Positions 26,230-35,090 of a stretch of 64,000 nt of DNA are shown piece after piece. The number at the start of each line of letters is the position of its first letter. Position 1 is the stretch's first letter. The position numbers were made by a program, and so were the translations under genes. The notes beneath the pieces were generated by a model. That model was not told the DNA's origin and did not search any database. It saw nothing but the letters and a program-made list of their open reading frames with translations. This stretch comes from VYFG01 sp965221795 (GTDB taxonomy: Bacteria > Pseudomonadota > Gammaproteobacteria > Arenicellales > Poriferihabitantaceae): the NCBI GenBank assembly GCA_965221795.1, contig OZ244914.1, positions 248,001-312,000 of the forward strand, in the 5' to 3' direction.

Positions 26230-27312
26230 CTATGTGGATGACTTCCTCCGGTTACAGTCTCTGCATAGCATCTGGCAATTTTCTTCTTCCGTCCTGCCCC
26301 CTTCGGACCATGGGGTAACGTGATCGGCCTCCATTTCAGCAATATCGAAGTTGCCTTTGCAAGCATTGCATATCCCGTCCTGCCGTTCATACACCTTCTG
26401 CCGGGTGGCCGGAGAAAAGGCACGGATATTCAGGTGCCTTTCGTTCCGAGTCAGCAGGTAGGGGTATATGCCCGCCTTCCGGGTTACATCATCATCCATG
26501 ACCAACCTCGCGGTTTCCGTCTCAATGGCCGTCGGGTCAATCGGGGTATCCTTGTAGTCATTGTACAGGCCGCCCCAATCAACCCCCTTCATGTCCTTAC
26601 GTTTCGTGGTGAATGTCGCTTCAACCCAGCCGATGACAGACTGGTAATAGTTCCACAAGGTAACGGCGGTTGGATTGTGCTGGTGCTGGCCCATATATTC
26701 CTCAATAGCACCACCACTGTGCCACCGGATGGCCGTCTCCAGGTATTCCTGCCGGATGGCAGAACCGGCCATGTAGTCCCTGCCGATCTGGTATGCCGCG
26801 CAACCGCTCCGGCTGAAATACCGTTTTGCATCCATCACCCAGGAACCCGCATAGACAGCATTGCGCAATTCCTGCCGGGTCAGTTTCTCCCCGGCAATGT
26901 TGATAGTCTCAAACCATTTCAGCCGTTCGCTGTCGGTCCCATCGCATACATAGACCATCAGGCGGTAATCCTGTATCCGTTCTTTCCCGTCCGCTGGCAG
27001 GTTGTGGAAGTAAAGCCCGTTCAGGGAAAAATCCCCGCTTACATATTGGGCAATAGAGATTGTCCGCTGCTGGCCGTCGATGACCTCAAAGGAACCATCG
27101 ACCCGGACAGCCCAATACATGACATTGAGCGGGAATCCATTTTGAATCGTGGTGATTACCGCGTCCCGTTGGCTGTCACTGTAGATGAACTCCCTTTGAT
27201 ATGGCGGGCGGATATCAAGGCGGCCACCGTAACCCATTACACCACCCTCGCCATCATCAATGTATTCCTCTACCAATTCCCGCACCGGGATTTCCCGCAG
27301 TTCGATTTTCAT
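26230..27312 (-). CDS. DUF262 (GmrSD-like) plus HNH nuclease, probable restriction enzyme
   Basis: From the ATG at 27312 it has 360 residues. The N-terminal DUF262 domain shows IRPPYQREFIYSDSQRDAVI and the NTPase-like FEVIDGQQRTISIAQYV. The C-terminal domain is a zinc-type HNH nuclease: ICNACKGNFDIAEMEADHV, then PWSEGGRTEEENCQMLCRDC and NRRKS. The same architecture occurs in modification-dependent or partner-linked restriction enzymes. Its ATG overlaps the TGA of the methyltransferase gene (ATGA), so the two are co-translated and probably form one restriction-modification unit. Confidence 0.88.
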   Translation of the reverse strand: MKIELREIPVRELVEEYIDDGEGGVMGYGGRLDIRPPYQREFIYSDSQRDAVITTIQNGFPLNVMYWAVRVDGSFEVIDGQQRTISIAQYVSGDFSLNGLYFHNLPADGKERIQDYRLMVYVCDGTDSERLKWFETINIAGEKLTRQELRNAVYAGSWVMDAKRYFSRSGCAAYQIGRDYMAGSAIRQEYLETAIRWHSGGAIEEYMGQHQHNPTAVTLWNYYQSVIGWVEATFTTKRKDMKGVDWGGLYNDYKDTPIDPTAIETETARLVMDDDVTRKAGIYPYLLTRNERHLNIRAFSPATRQKVYERQDGICNACKGNFDIAEMEADHVTPWSEGGRTEEENCQMLCRDCNRRKSST

Positions 27313-28337
27313 GATTGCAGCTTCCGGTTGCGGATGAATAAACGCTTGTAAACTCGCTTTCCCTTTACCATAGCTTGGGCAACGCCGCTTTCCGGAGACC
27401 AAAGCCCATTTGAAAATCCTTTCCCTTCGCTTTCTGTCGCGCCCAATATTTCAAACTGATCCGGGTTAAGTTTGTCTACTAGGGTGATCGGCACCCCCAT
27501 CACGCCTGCATAATCCATGGGAATTTCGCTTGTCCTGTCCACGTTGATTGCGTCGTAATTGTCGTACTTCGGATAATCATCCGGAATGTATTTGCGATAC
27601 AGGATTAATTCTTCATGCCGTTTCTTGTGGTCAAGATTGGTGAACCATCGAATACCTTTGACCCGGATAAATTTCCTGCCGTTTTCATCAGTTCTGTGTG
27701 TCGCAGCAGTCAGGGGATAATGATCGGGAACCCCAAACTCCCGGTCGCCACTGGATATGCTTGGGCCTAGCCAAAGCTGCTGATCGCGGACCAATGGGAA
27801 AACAGTCTTGTATGAGATCGCATTCATGTTTCCGATAATCAGAAACCGCTTTCCATGCTCCACCAGTTGGACGATATATTCCCGGAACAGGGAGAATGGG
27901 GGATTGGTCACCACGATATCCGCTTGCTCTAACAGGCGGATACATTCCTCGCTTCTGAAATCGCCGTCGCCTTCCAGGTTGAAAATCTCGATATCCGGCA
28001 ACTCCGCACCATTCCGCTTACCATCATTGCCATTTTCCGCAATCACCATACCAATGGAGCGTTCATGATCATGCTGGCTGAATGCTTCATGGTTCCGGCT
28101 TCGGTAACAGGTAGTGATCAGTTCTTTCAAGCCCAAGCGCCGGAAGTTTTTCCAGAAGTATTGAAAGAAATTGCTAATCTTCGGATCGTCGCAATTGCAG
28201 TAAACTGCCTTGCCCCGGAAGTGGCTGGTGTAGTGCCGCAGCTCTTTTTCTATATCCGAAAGCTGTGTATAGAATTCGTCGTTTTTGTTCCTGGCGGCAT
28301 TGTTAAGATCGGTATTGAGGTTGCCTTTGGCTTCCAA
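27309..28337 (-). CDS. EcoRI-family adenine-specific DNA methyltransferase
   Basis: The conserved core is clear: RNKNDEFYTQLSDIEKELRHY, GKAVYCNCDDPKISNFFQYF, the catalytic DIVVTNPPFSLFREYIVQL (NPPF) and KRFLIIGNMNAISYKTVFPL. This matches the M.EcoRI-type family, which methylates adenine. No ATG precedes the core. The best start is TTG at 28337 after GGGGT. Longer forms from GTG 28373 or TTG 28400 would begin inside a repeat. It overlaps the nuclease gene by 4 bp. Recognition sequence cannot be read from the protein. Confidence 0.85.
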   Translation of the reverse strand: MEAKGNLNTDLNNAARNKNDEFYTQLSDIEKELRHYTSHFRGKAVYCNCDDPKISNFFQYFWKNFRRLGLKELITTCYRSRNHEAFSQHDHERSIGMVIAENGNDGKRNGAELPDIEIFNLEGDGDFRSEECIRLLEQADIVVTNPPFSLFREYIVQLVEHGKRFLIIGNMNAISYKTVFPLVRDQQLWLGPSISSGDREFGVPDHYPLTAATHRTDENGRKFIRVKGIRWFTNLDHKKRHEELILYRKYIPDDYPKYDNYDAINVDRTSEIPMDYAGVMGVPITLVDKLNPDQFEILGATESEGKGFSNGLWSPESGVAQAMVKGKRVYKRLFIRNRKLQS

Positions 28338-28367
28338 CGCATTACCCCATCGTGCAGGTTGAGAAAC

Positions 28368-28564
28368 CGGCACAGAAAAAAGGGTGCCGGGCCATCTCAA
28401 CCCGCACGATGAACGTGAAAGTTTCGGTTATTCACCGGGCGTGGGTAGCTACTCCCGTGCCGGATCAATGGGCTGTTGTATTCACCGAATAACCCGGCTT
28501 GCGGGTCATCAGTGCGGATTGAGAAACTGAAGGGTAAGCCAAGCTTTGTGAATGTGTCAATGGA
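28368..28564 (+). repeat. 197-bp direct repeat, copy 1
   Basis: This stretch matches 29128-29324 in the same orientation over its whole length, at roughly 75 percent by eye. Shared blocks include GGTGCCGGGCCAT, TCGGTTATTC, TTGTATTCACCGA, AAGGGTAAGCC and TTTGTGAATGTGTCAATGGA. A decayed integrase lies between the two copies, and the methyltransferase gene begins next to copy 1. Confidence 0.8.
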
Positions 28565-28714
28565 TTTAATGGGAATTTGCTCCACCTGTCCGGCCATGGG
28601 AACACGCATCGGCGTCATGGGGATGCGAGTACCGCAGGTGGAGGGTCCGAAATATTGAACTGCGTTATATCCGGTTACGACACTCCCGAAACCATGCGGG
28701 AATGCTTGGAATAA

Positions 28715-29113
28715 TCAGAACAGCCCAAGTGTTTCCGTCACGGATGTTACGAAATCAAACAACGATATGCCGCCCCCTCGGAAGGTCTCCTCCTGACAGC
28801 ACCCAGCGAAATGTCGCATCGGACATCTTGGTATCGGGGCGCTGGCCGGAAAAGACCAGACCGGAACCGTCCGCAAGGGGCACATGGTTTCCAGCACGGC
28901 CAGCGCTGTCAGGGGTAACGGGATTCTGTGCTCCCTGCCAGTTTTCATCCGAATTCCCGGAATCTTCCATATGTTGCCGTCGACTTCGTCCCGGGTTGCG
29001 CCCATGGCTTCGGCGGAACGGCAAGCCGTCAGGACCATGAAGTGGAACGCCGCCTTAGCCGCAACCGGGTAATCCATCGCCTTGATGGCCTCAAGTGCCG
29101 CCGGTACATCCAT
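28715..29113 (-). pseudogene. Tyrosine recombinase/phage integrase remnant
   Basis: The frame contains FHFMVLTACRSAEAMGATRD and GIRMKTGREHRIPLPLTALAV, which match the catalytic arginine region of phage integrases. The continuation (GSGLVFSGQRPDTKMSDATF, RWVL) is in another frame, so a shift occurred near 28870. The N terminus and the distal H/R/Y residues are missing. It is bracketed by the 197-bp direct repeats. Confidence 0.75.
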
Positions 29114-29127
29114 GCGAGTTGCACAAC

Positions 29128-29324
29128 CGGCACACGCAAAAATGGTGCCGGGCCATGTCTACCCACACGAAGGACGTGAAAGCATCGGTTATTCGCCGGG
29201 CCGGGGTAATTAATCCCTGCCGGTTCTGATGGACTCTTGTATTCACCGATTAACCCGGCTGGCGGGCCTTCGATGTGGATAGACAGTGCCAAGGGTAAGC
29301 CGGTTTTGTGAATGTGTCAATGGA
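29128..29324 (+). repeat. 197-bp direct repeat, copy 2
   Basis: This is the partner of 28368-28564. The two copies are 760 bp apart start to start and bracket the integrase remnant. They could be diverged attachment-type ends or a duplicated intergenic element. Confidence 0.8.
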
Positions 29325-29330
29325 CTTGTG

Positions 29331-29679
29331 GCCGAATGCCGGAAGAGCGTATGCACCCATGAGGCCGCACCATACCTTCATGGCAGAATGCCCTTTCCAC
29401 CTGGCGGACTTCAGGGCGAACACTTCCTATTGAAACCGGTCGCGGGTGCGCATCTGCATTCCGGCCTGCCATGCGGTCCCGGAATTCCGTGAATACCAGC
29501 CCAAGGCGCTATTCCATAGTGAGCCTCTTTACCATCAGCGCAATCACTGATTTTTGCAGCTTCCGCCCCAGTGTCCGAGAGATACAAAGAGGGGTGATGC
29601 ATGAACCTTTCGACACCAGGCAAAATCACAGACGGTATCCAGTATACTTGTGCCTTATCCCAAAGCGAAAAGATCTCTC
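29331..29679. other. Upstream region of pdsR
   Basis: No gene is evident. The 3' end (29600-29679) should contain the pdsR promoter, but I see no clear -35/-10 pair. No inverted repeats stand out. Confidence 0.35.
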
Positions 29680-30375
29680 ATGTCGAGAACCATTGCCATC
29701 GTCGAGGATGATATCGACCAACGCGAAAACTACGCCGATGCGTTGCAATCTCAGGGGTACAATGTTGAGATCTATGGCAATTGTCCGGACGCAAGTCAAG
29801 GATTCAACCGCTCGCTTCCCGACCTGGCCATCCTCGACATCATGCTGGAAAATGACATGGATGGTGGCTTCGATCTCTGTCGCGAGTTGCGGCAGAAAAG
29901 TCCCAAGCTCCCGATCATCTTCCTGACCGCCCGAGACAGCGACATTGATCGTATCTCCGGCTTGCGACTGGATGCTTGGGACTACATCACCAAACCCGTT
30001 AATCTGCAGTTTTTAGCCGTTCGGGTATCTTCCCTGTTCCGAATGGCCTCTACGATCCAGTCTTCCTCGGAATTGCCCGCCGCGATGGTTTTGGGTAATC
30101 TCGAACTGGACCAGAACAGCATGTCAGTCAGTTGGAAAGGACAATTACTTCACTTTACCCTGACGGAATTTTGGCTGACCGATGCCCTTGCCCGTCACCC
30201 GGGGCATGTCAAAACCTATGAAGCCCTGATGCAGACAACGCGCCAGAGCTTTGTCGAAAAAAACACTATCAATGGATATGTTCGAAGAATCCGAAAGAAA
30301 TTCAAGGAAGTGGATCCAGATTTCAACAAAATTAAAACGGTATTCGGTGTCGGCTATCGCTGGCAGTCAGACTGA
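29680..30375 (+). CDS. pdsR: PdsR-type response regulator of the proteobacterial dedicated sortase system
   Basis: From the ATG at 29680 it has 231 residues. The receiver domain has the acidic pair in IAIVEDDIDQRENYADAL, the phospho-acceptor aspartate in LAILDIMLEND, and the conserved LTARDSDIDRISGLRLDAWD and KPV lysine. A winged-helix domain follows (LTEFWLTDALARHPGHVKTY, NGYVRRIRKKF). The unusual insertion in the receiver and the adjoining kinase fit the TIGR03787 group. The kinase follows after 48 bp. No sortase gene is in the window. Confidence 0.8.
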   Translation: MSRTIAIVEDDIDQRENYADALQSQGYNVEIYGNCPDASQGFNRSLPDLAILDIMLENDMDGGFDLCRELRQKSPKLPIIFLTARDSDIDRISGLRLDAWDYITKPVNLQFLAVRVSSLFRMASTIQSSSELPAAMVLGNLELDQNSMSVSWKGQLLHFTLTEFWLTDALARHPGHVKTYEALMQTTRQSFVEKNTINGYVRRIRKKFKEVDPDFNKIKTVFGVGYRWQSD

Positions 30376-30423
30376 TCAGGCCGGGATCATACCATGCCGC
30401 CGTGAAACTGTGGATCGCAAACC

Positions 30424-32595
30424 ATGATCCTGAAGACACTGCATACTCCCAGTATCAAAACCAAACTGACCGGACTCGGGCTTTCCCTGCTGATCATTCC
30501 TTGGCTCGGTTATCAATATGTGCAGGAAATTCGTGACTTTCTCATCCACAGCCAGCAGGACGCACAATTACTGGCGGCAAAGGGTGTCGCAACCATTCTG
30601 AGCAATCGCCCGGAACTCTTTCATGAAACCACCGGGGTTCAGAGACCGATCGGCGAACAGGCCAATCTCCATTATGCCCATGCCTTGGAGAATGTGATTC
30701 AGCTGGATGGGCAGATTGCCGATTGGGGAAGCATTCTGGATCAATCCACATACCATACCGGTAATTCCGATTTTACTTGTGGGGCCGGAGACGATCTGGA
30801 TAATTTTTCTCTGTCCACCGTGGCCGGTTACTCCGAAAATGACCTCTATTTTCTGTTCGATGTCACCGACAACAACGTGATCTACCGGGATCCGGAACTG
30901 GTGTCCCTGGACACCAGTGACCAGATCCGGATGCTGATCCAACGGCCGGGTGGGCAGCTGCATTACTATTTGCTCGTTGCCGTGAAAGCACATTCCCGGA
31001 TGAGCATCTACGAAGTTGACGACAGCTGGAAAACCCCCCTACTGGGTGGCAAACCGATCACGAGGTATATTGCCGAAATAGCACAAACCAAATGGGGATA
31101 TCGCATTGAACTGCGCATGCCACGTGACGAAATCGGCAAGGACACCGCTATCGGATACTTTGTGATTGATGTCGACAATGAAGACACCCGACACATCGTC
31201 AGCATGATCTCGACATCGCCACGACAGGCCAACCGGGCCGGACAGATCCGCCTTGATTCCCCAGAGTTGCGCAAGATACTGCAGGGACTGGACCACCCAC
31301 AGTCCCGAATCTCCATCCTGGACACACAGCAACGTGTGCGTGCCATTGTGGGGGGATTGTCCAGCTCCCTGGAGGATGCCCAAGCCATCACGGAATCGAC
31401 TTTCTTCGCGCGACAACTACTACACATCCAGTATTTCCTGGACTGGTTGTTGAGGCGCCCATCGGAACAGTTCCGGGACATCGGGCGGGATATGGGGATA
31501 AGGGAAGGGCCGGTCTTCTCCCGGCTGGTGGGTGGTGAACCGTTGGTCTATGCCCGTCCTTCCCTCGACCAGATGGCCCAGATCATCGTCGCCGGCTACC
31601 CGATCCGATCGGGAGAGGAAACCCTTGGCGCGGTGATTCTGGAACAGAGCAGCAATGCCATCATGGCTGAGCAGTATGCCCTGCTTCGGAATCTTACCTT
31701 GGTCACACTATTGGTCTTTGCCTTCGTCATGACCGCACTGGTCGTCTTCACGTGGCGTATCACCGCGCGTATTCGAAAACTCTATTCCACTACCGAAAAG
31801 GCCATCACCCAGGAAGGTCGAGTCATAGAAAACCGGATCCCGAATCAAATCTACCCGCAAGACGAACTCGGAGATCTCGGCCGAAGTATCACCAGCATGC
31901 TAACTCGTCTATCAGTCTACACCCGCTATTTGGAAGGCATGCCAGATACGCTTGCCCACGAACTCAACAATCCTCTGAATGTTGTTTCGTCTTCTCTGGA
32001 GCGGATGGGAACCGAACTGCCGGAGATTGCCGACAACAAATACATGCAGCGAGCCCAGAACGGGGTCAGCCGTCTACGTTCGATCTTGACAAACCTGACT
32101 GAAGCCGTCAATCTCGAAGATGCCATGCGAAGCGAAGCCAAAGAAAAGCTGGATCTGGCTGTGCTCGTGGAAGAAGTAGTAGAAGGCTATCACTACTCAT
32201 ACCAGAACCATACCTTTCAGCTGGAAGTTAAAACGGTCCCTTTATGGATTGAGGGCAATGCCGATCATCTGGCCCAAATGCTGGATAAGCTCGTGGATAA
32301 TGCCGTGCAATATACTCCGCCCAACCGCCCCATCGTCATTCGCGTTCGGGAACAGGGCGGTGAAGCGGAAATCATGGTGCTCAACGAGGGTCCTACTATC
32401 CCGAACAGGATTTGCAAACATGTCTTTGACCCGATGGTCTCCTATGGCAAGACCAATGCTAAACAATCCCATCTGGGGTTGGGTCTGTTCGTGGTGCGCC
32501 TGATATCTGAATACCACCATGGTAAAGCGTCCATTGAAAACCGTTCGGACGTGGATGGCGTCGGCGTGACCGTTTCCATCCCCAAGGCCGCATAA
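30424..32595 (+). CDS. pdsS: PdsS-type sensor histidine kinase
   Basis: A 723-residue membrane kinase, the length of the TIGR03785 group. TM1 is near residues 17-34. A long periplasmic region of about 390 residues includes the carbohydrate-binding-like YSENDLYFLFDVTDNNVIY. TM2 is near 423-445 (LVTLLVFAFVMTALVVFTW), followed by a HAMP-like stretch. The phospho-acceptor is in PDTLAHELNNPLNVV. ATPase boxes are DKLVDNAVQY (N) and SHLGLGLFVVRLI (G). It pairs with PdsR. A copy of its last codons lies 2.3 kb downstream. Confidence 0.82.
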   Translation: MILKTLHTPSIKTKLTGLGLSLLIIPWLGYQYVQEIRDFLIHSQQDAQLLAAKGVATILSNRPELFHETTGVQRPIGEQANLHYAHALENVIQLDGQIADWGSILDQSTYHTGNSDFTCGAGDDLDNFSLSTVAGYSENDLYFLFDVTDNNVIYRDPELVSLDTSDQIRMLIQRPGGQLHYYLLVAVKAHSRMSIYEVDDSWKTPLLGGKPITRYIAEIAQTKWGYRIELRMPRDEIGKDTAIGYFVIDVDNEDTRHIVSMISTSPRQANRAGQIRLDSPELRKILQGLDHPQSRISILDTQQRVRAIVGGLSSSLEDAQAITESTFFARQLLHIQYFLDWLLRRPSEQFRDIGRDMGIREGPVFSRLVGGEPLVYARPSLDQMAQIIVAGYPIRSGEETLGAVILEQSSNAIMAEQYALLRNLTLVTLLVFAFVMTALVVFTWRITARIRKLYSTTEKAITQEGRVIENRIPNQIYPQDELGDLGRSITSMLTRLSVYTRYLEGMPDTLAHELNNPLNVVSSSLERMGTELPEIADNKYMQRAQNGVSRLRSILTNLTEAVNLEDAMRSEAKEKLDLAVLVEEVVEGYHYSYQNHTFQLEVKTVPLWIEGNADHLAQMLDKLVDNAVQYTPPNRPIVIRVREQGGEAEIMVLNEGPTIPNRICKHVFDPMVSYGKTNAKQSHLGLGLFVVRLISEYHHGKASIENRSDVDGVGVTVSIPKAA

Positions 32596-32790
32596 GAGAT
32601 AAAGGTCTGATCGCACTCTTCCCAAGATAACGGTCTAGAGAGTCAGTCCTGGAAACGGCATACTAAAATTAGCATCTTGCGGTCCCAGCATGCTTTCATC
32701 AGTATGCCTTGTGGCACTCCTCTTACCAACGACCAAATAATCCAGCGTCGTATATGGGCAACTCCTCTAATTCCTTTCCTAATTACCACC
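32486..32790 (+). repeat. Direct duplication of pdsS 3' end and downstream DNA, copy 1
   Basis: The last 35 or so codons of pdsS plus about 195 bp after it recur at 34788-35090 in the same orientation. Identity is roughly 75-80 percent by eye, with shared blocks such as CATTGAAAACCGTTCGGAC and TAATCCAGCGTCGTATAT. The distal part matches the 3' end of the DUF2782-like gene at 35029. Confidence 0.85.
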
Positions 32791-32805
32791 CAATCATAAG
32801 TGGAT

Positions 32806-33830
32806 TTTTGGTATAATGGAATGGTCCTAACCAATTGATTGAAAAAGAGTATGCCAGGAAGCGCAATCCGGTCCCACTCCAGAAAGGTCTCCGTCTCAAC
32901 GCATTTTTCGAGCTATACGGAGATGAAGACCCATGTGACGAGGCCCTGTTCCGGCTGCGCTGGCCCAACGGCTTCATGTGCCCGCACTGCGGCCACGACC
33001 AGAGTTGTCATCGGAATACCCGCAAGCTGCGCCCGTGCGATCGGTGCCATCGGCAGACCTCGATCATCGCCGGCACGATCTTCGAATCCAGCAAGTTGCC
33101 ACTGACCCTTTGGTTTCCGGCCATCTACCTGCGGACCCAGACCCAGAAGGGGGGCTCGGCAATGCCGCGGCACCGCCAACTGGGGGGTTCCTATCATGCC
33201 GCCTGGCGGATTCAGCACCAGCTGATGCAGGGGATGATGGATCGGACTGGAAACCAGCGTCTGGACGGTCGGGTGCAGCGGGACGATGCGTATCTGGGTG
33301 GGGAGCGAAGCGGCGGCAAACGGGGCCGTGGAGCGGAAGGCAAAACCCCATTCGTAGCGGCCGTGCAGACCACCGAAGAGGGTCACCCCCAACGCATCAA
33401 ACGGAACGTGGTCCCGAGTTTCCTCCAGTCGCACCTCGCCGACTGGGCCCGTCGACATCTGGTGGCGGGTAGCGAGGTGGTTTCCGACGGATTGCAAGGC
33501 TTCGACGGTGTCACCCGGGCCGGATGCCGGCATCCGGTCGTGGTCAGCGGCGGCGGTCGGGCCGCGGTAGAAAGCCGAAGTTCTACGGGGTCAATACCGT
33601 GCTCGGCAACCGGAAGTCGGCCTTGCGTAGCAGCTATCATTCCTTCCGGCCGAAATACGCACAACGCGACCTTGCCGAATTCGAGTACCGATTCAATCCC
33701 CGGTATCACTTACCCGATCTCATTCCCAGATTCGCCGATGTCGCCTTGCGAACCCCGCCGATGCCAGAAAAGCTCCTGAAACTCGGCTTATGATTCGTGG
33801 TAGTTAGGATTCCTTTTGACTATAACCAAA
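32806..33830 (+). mobile_element. IS1595-family insertion sequence, decayed
   Basis: It contains the broken transposase below. Imperfect inverted ends are visible: TTTGGTATAATGG...TCCTAACCA at the left (32807-32835) and, on the other strand at the right, TTTGGTTATAG...TCCTAACTACCA (about 33800-33830). A target duplication is not clear. Confidence 0.55.
32835..33793 (+). pseudogene. IS1595-family transposase, frameshifted
   Basis: The first frame has the zinc ribbon FMCPHCGHDQ and CDRCHRQTSIIAGTIFESSK, followed by QRDDAYLGGERSGGKRGRG, KTPFVAAVQTTEEGHPQRIK and GSEVVSDGLQGF, all typical of IS1595. After VSGGGRAAVE near 33575 the match moves to another frame (PKFYGVNTVLGNRKSALRSS, then FRPKYAQRDLAEFEYRFN, and RTPPMPEKLLKLGL). 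One frameshift therefore inactivates an otherwise full-length gene. Confidence 0.88.
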
Positions 33831-33834
33831 GTGG

Positions 33835-33860
33835 AAAAGCGATTCTTTCGGGATGATTTG
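33835..33860 (+). repeat. 26-bp direct repeat, left copy
   Basis: AAAAGCGATTCTTTCGGGAT plus GATTTG matches 34595-34620 at 24 of 26 positions in the same orientation. The pair brackets the DUF1640 gene and begins just outside the IS1595 end. Confidence 0.7.
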
Positions 33861-33951
33861 CTGGGTTTTCCGTTCCAACCGGTTCGTTCATAAAGCATCC
33901 GGTGCCGCTCCGGGCTTGCAGTTCCGCGATGCCTGACGGTACAATCGCCAC

Positions 33952-34497
33952 ATGACGGAAGTTCTTCACTTTGACACTCACCGCTTTGTCAAAAGCCTGA
34001 CCGAAAGCGGCTTTACCGAACTTCAGGCCGAAGCCCTGGCTGAGGCCCAGATCACGTTTCTCAACGAAAACCTGGCCACCAAGGCCAGCATTGACACCCT
34101 GCGTCTGGAAACCCAGGCCGATATCGCTCGACTGGAAGCCAGTGTCGAATCCCTGCGTCTGGAAACCAAGGCCGGCATTGAATCCCTGCGTCAGGAAACT
34201 AAGGCCGATATTGCTCGAGTGGAGGCCAGCGTCGAATCCCTGCGCCAGGAAACTAAGGCCGGCATTGAATCCCTTCGTCAGGAAACCAAGGCTGATATCG
34301 TTCGACTTGAGGGCGGCATTGAAACCCTGCGCCAGGAAACCCAGGCCAGTATTCTGTCGGCCAAGTACAGCCTCATGAAATGGATGACCGGAACGATGTT
34401 CGCCATGACCGGACTGTTTGCCGCGATCGTCAAGTTGCTCCCCGGCATCGCTTCGCGAGCGCCACGCGCATTGGCCTCCTTCCTCGTTTCGAATTGA
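33952..34497 (+). CDS. DUF1640 coiled-coil protein with tandem repeats and a C-terminal membrane segment
   Basis: A 181-residue protein. The N terminus FDTHRFVKSLTESGFTELQA and EALAEAQI is the DUF1640 (CCDC90-like) pattern. Residues 40-138 are a coiled coil of repeated 11-residue units such as SLRQETKADIARVEA and LRQETKAGIE. The DNA of these units is also nearly tandemly repeated (34095-34345). A hydrophobic segment near 143-162 (WMTGTMFAMTGLFAAIVKLL) could anchor it. Function unknown in bacteria. Bracketed by a 26-bp direct repeat. Confidence 0.8.
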   Translation: MTEVLHFDTHRFVKSLTESGFTELQAEALAEAQITFLNENLATKASIDTLRLETQADIARLEASVESLRLETKAGIESLRQETKADIARVEASVESLRQETKAGIESLRQETKADIVRLEGGIETLRQETQASILSAKYSLMKWMTGTMFAMTGLFAAIVKLLPGIASRAPRALASFLVSN

Positions 34498-34594
34498 TAC
34501 CCCCTCCTCCAATTTCTCTTAGCTTCGACGGCAAAAAAAACTGAGCTATTGATTCTACAGGGCTATTTCAATTAAACTGCTACAACGCAGGAGG

Positions 34595-34620
34595 AAAATC
34601 GATTCTTGCGGGATGATTTG
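34595..34620 (+). repeat. 26-bp direct repeat, right copy
   Basis: Partner of 33835-33860, 760 bp apart. Together they define a small module that contains only the DUF1640 gene. The 170 bp that follow (34621-34787) have no recognisable gene. Confidence 0.7.
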
Positions 34621-34787
34621 TCGCCGATGGTCGGTTTCAATTCGTTCATTTATCGAGGCGTCTGGGGCAAAGGCTGGCTCATCATACAGTCAATGCTCTC
34701 AGCCTCGGTACGGAGTCGTGATGGGCAGGCATCGCGCGGGTCGGTGACGAGATCTTTCGAGACGCTACACGGTCGATTCAGCAGAGC

Positions 34788-35090
34788 CTGTTCGTAGTGA
34801 ACCTGATACCCAAACTACTGCCCCATGGCAAGACATCCATTGAAAACCGTTCGGACTTGGATGGCGTCGGCATGGCGATTTCGACCCTCAAAGCCACATA
34901 AGGGATAAAAACCTGACCATACTCTTTCCAAGATGATGGTCTGCAAGGTCAGTGCCAGAACCGCCACACTAGAATCTGCACCTTGCAGTCCCGGCATACT
35001 TTCACCAGTGTGCTTTCTGGTATCTCCCTTACCAACGACCGATAATCCAGCGTCGTATATTGGGCGTTTCCCCTAACTCCTCCTCCTCAT
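34788..35090 (+). repeat. Direct duplication of pdsS 3' end, copy 2
   Basis: It reads as the kinase C terminus (HGKTSIENRSDLDGVGM) without the rest of the gene, then the same downstream DNA as copy 1, and runs into the 3' end of the convergent DUF2782-like gene. Here that gene is complete, so copy 2 shows the older junction on its right side. Confidence 0.85.
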
